DNA from: Candidatus Micrarchaeum sp.
GTDB taxonomy: Archaea; SpSt-1190; DYHY01
Direction: 5' to 3'
NCBI GenBank assembly: GCA_020723935.1
Contig: DYHY01000022.1
Coordinates: forward strand, 1 to 6,033
Length of the DNA: 6,033 nt
The notes under the pieces are model-generated. The model made no database searches. It was not told the origin of the DNA and worked only from the letters and a program-made list of their open reading frames with translations. Positions within the stretch are counted from its first letter, which is position 1; every line of letters starts with the position of its first letter. Made by a program: the position numbers and the translations under genes. Of the stretch, positions 5,040 to 6,033 are shown one piece after another.

Positions 5040-6033
5040 TTTCCCGAACGCCGCGTGCGCGCCGCTGGAATACTGGATCGCTTTCTTGGGCGCGAGGGAG
5101 AGCTCCTTGGGGAGGCCCAGCTTCCTCGCCGCCTGCCTCAAGACAGCCTTCCTCAGGACGGGGTCGGAAGACCTCACGCCCGCGGGGATCGAAAGCGCGG
5201 CTCCGACTAGGACGAGGTCCAGGAACGGGGCACGAAGCTCCGTGCCGCCGGCCATCGCGGCCATGTCGTCCCTCTCGCAGTTCCTCTCGCCGATGTTCCT
5301 CACGTCGTCCAGGGACGCTCCGCCAGCCTGCTGCGCGGTGACGCCCTGGTAGTAGCGGGCGTATCCGAGGAAGAGCTCGTCGGCCCCCTGGCCGGTCAGG
5401 AGGACGCGCGGCCCCAGTGCCCTGCACAGGGAATAGAGGGGGGCGGCGATCTCCACCTGCATCCGATCCTGCGTCTCTATCGCGCGCGCGACCTGCGAGA
5501 AAAGCTTCCCGTCGGGCTTCATCTCCACCTTCCTGAGCGGGAGGTTGAGGAGCCTCGCCCCCTTCTCCGCCGCCTCGAAATCCGGCGCGCCCTCGCAGGC
5601 GCACACGACGCACGTGACCTTCGTGTGCCTTGCGGCGAGCATCGCGACGAGGCTGCTGTCAAGGCCTCCGGAGAAGGCGACGTGCACTCGCCCAAGGCCC
5701 CGCACCCGCTTCATCACGGCCGCTTCTATCAGGGAGGGCACCTTGGAAATTCGGGACCTTTCCGGGACGCGGATCCCGCGCATGCCGACGACCTCCCCGT
5801 TCATTATCGTCGCGCCTGCCGGGACCCTCTGGGCTCCCGCAGGGAGGGCCTTCCTCTCGGAGGCGAACATGAACGAGGAGCCGGCCGGCCCGGGTGAGAC
5901 GAAGAGGGGCTTCTCGCCCAACGGGTCCCTCGCGAGGAAGAGGTCCCTCTTTTCCGCTATCCACGCGAGGGCGTAGGGGCCGTCTATCTTCCCGAGGGCC
6001 TGCGGGCCGCCCTCGAGGAGGTGTGCGATCGCC
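5034..6033 (-). CDS. Glutamine-dependent asparagine synthetase (AsnB)-type amidotransferase, N-terminus outside window
   Basis: 332 residues are visible, entering mid-gene at 6032. The first part is the end of a class II glutaminase domain: GKIDGPYALAW (14-24), LFLARDPLGEKPLF (31-44), and FASERKALP (56-64). The catalytic Cys and the true start lie beyond 6033. Next comes the synthetase domain with the ATP-pyrophosphatase loop SGGLDSS (121-127), LLTGQGADELFLGY (211-224), ERDDMAAMAGGTELRAPFLD (253-272), and PKKAIQYSSG (315-324). AsnB converts aspartate, glutamine and ATP to asparagine; relatives in polysaccharide clusters amidate other carboxylates such as uronic acid sugars, and the glycan neighbours make that worth considering. 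Only about 210 residues follow the ATP loop, about 100 fewer than in E. coli AsnB, so this is a compact form. It ends with TAA, 28 bases before the HypA-like gene. A TTG at 5921 lies inside the RDPLGEKPLF motif and is not the start. Confidence 0.86.
   Translation of the reverse strand, partial: AIAHLLEGGPQALGKIDGPYALAWIAEKRDLFLARDPLGEKPLFVSPGPAGSSFMFASERKALPAGAQRVPAGATIMNGEVVGMRGIRVPERSRISKVPSLIEAAVMKRVRGLGRVHVAFSGGLDSSLVAMLAARHTKVTCVVCACEGAPDFEAAEKGARLLNLPLRKVEMKPDGKLFSQVARAIETQDRMQVEIAAPLYSLCRALGPRVLLTGQGADELFLGYARYYQGVTAQQAGGASLDDVRNIGERNCERDDMAAMAGGTELRAPFLDLVLVGAALSIPAGVRSSDPVLRKAVLRQAARKLGLPKELSLAPKKAIQYSSGAHAAFGKR

Noticed and set aside
4676-5341. Plus-strand open frame of 221 codons over the HypA-like and AsnB-type genes
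   Set aside because: It has no motif and is fully antisense to two motif-supported genes.

Overview
The window looks archaeal. It is GC-rich, and its coding frames use ATA for Ile and AGG for Arg freely alongside C/G-ending codons. The starts I can place lack a convincing Shine-Dalgarno site. Three of them have an A/T-rich TATA-like box about 28-35 bases upstream, the spacing expected for leaderless or near-leaderless archaeal transcripts. A lineage cannot be named from this; the compact, tightly packed genes would fit a small-genome archaeon, but that is a guess.

Layout. (1) 1-1028 (+): 3' part of a SAM-dependent C-methyltransferase of the deoxysugar-modifying type. (2) 1025-2683 (+): a 552-aa membrane glycosyltransferase of the GT39/ArnT-like GT-C group, translationally coupled to the first gene by an ATGA overlap. 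(3) 2696-3828 (-): a second, diverged member of the same C-methyltransferase family. It carries an in-frame TGA exactly where the fourth zinc-ribbon cysteine belongs, plus a one-base frameshift after the SAM domain, so it reads as a recent pseudogene (or a locally mis-sequenced gene). (4) 3829-3918: short divergent promoter region with a TATA-like box for each side. (5) 3919-4629 (+): a small soluble GT2 glycosyltransferase resembling dolichyl-phosphate-sugar synthases. (6) 4634-5005 (-): a HypA-like protein lacking the His2 nickel ligand and with an altered zinc motif. (7) 5034-6033 (-): an asparagine-synthetase (AsnB)-type amidotransferase whose N-terminus runs off the window.

Taken together this looks like part of a surface-glycan or protein-glycosylation region. 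C-methyltransferases modify nucleotide-linked deoxysugars, a GT2 enzyme could load a sugar on polyprenyl phosphate, and a GT39-type enzyme could transfer lipid-linked sugar outside the membrane. AsnB-type enzymes also occur in polysaccharide clusters, where some amidate sugar acids, but this copy could equally be ordinary asparagine synthetase. The HypA-like gene has no hydrogenase or other hyp gene beside it here.

I found no RNA gene, mobile element, CRISPR array or long repeat. No stretch over 300 bases lacks a gene. I see no clear case for an undescribed system; the points most worth a second look are the TGA-for-Cys plus frameshift gene and the atypical HypA-like protein.
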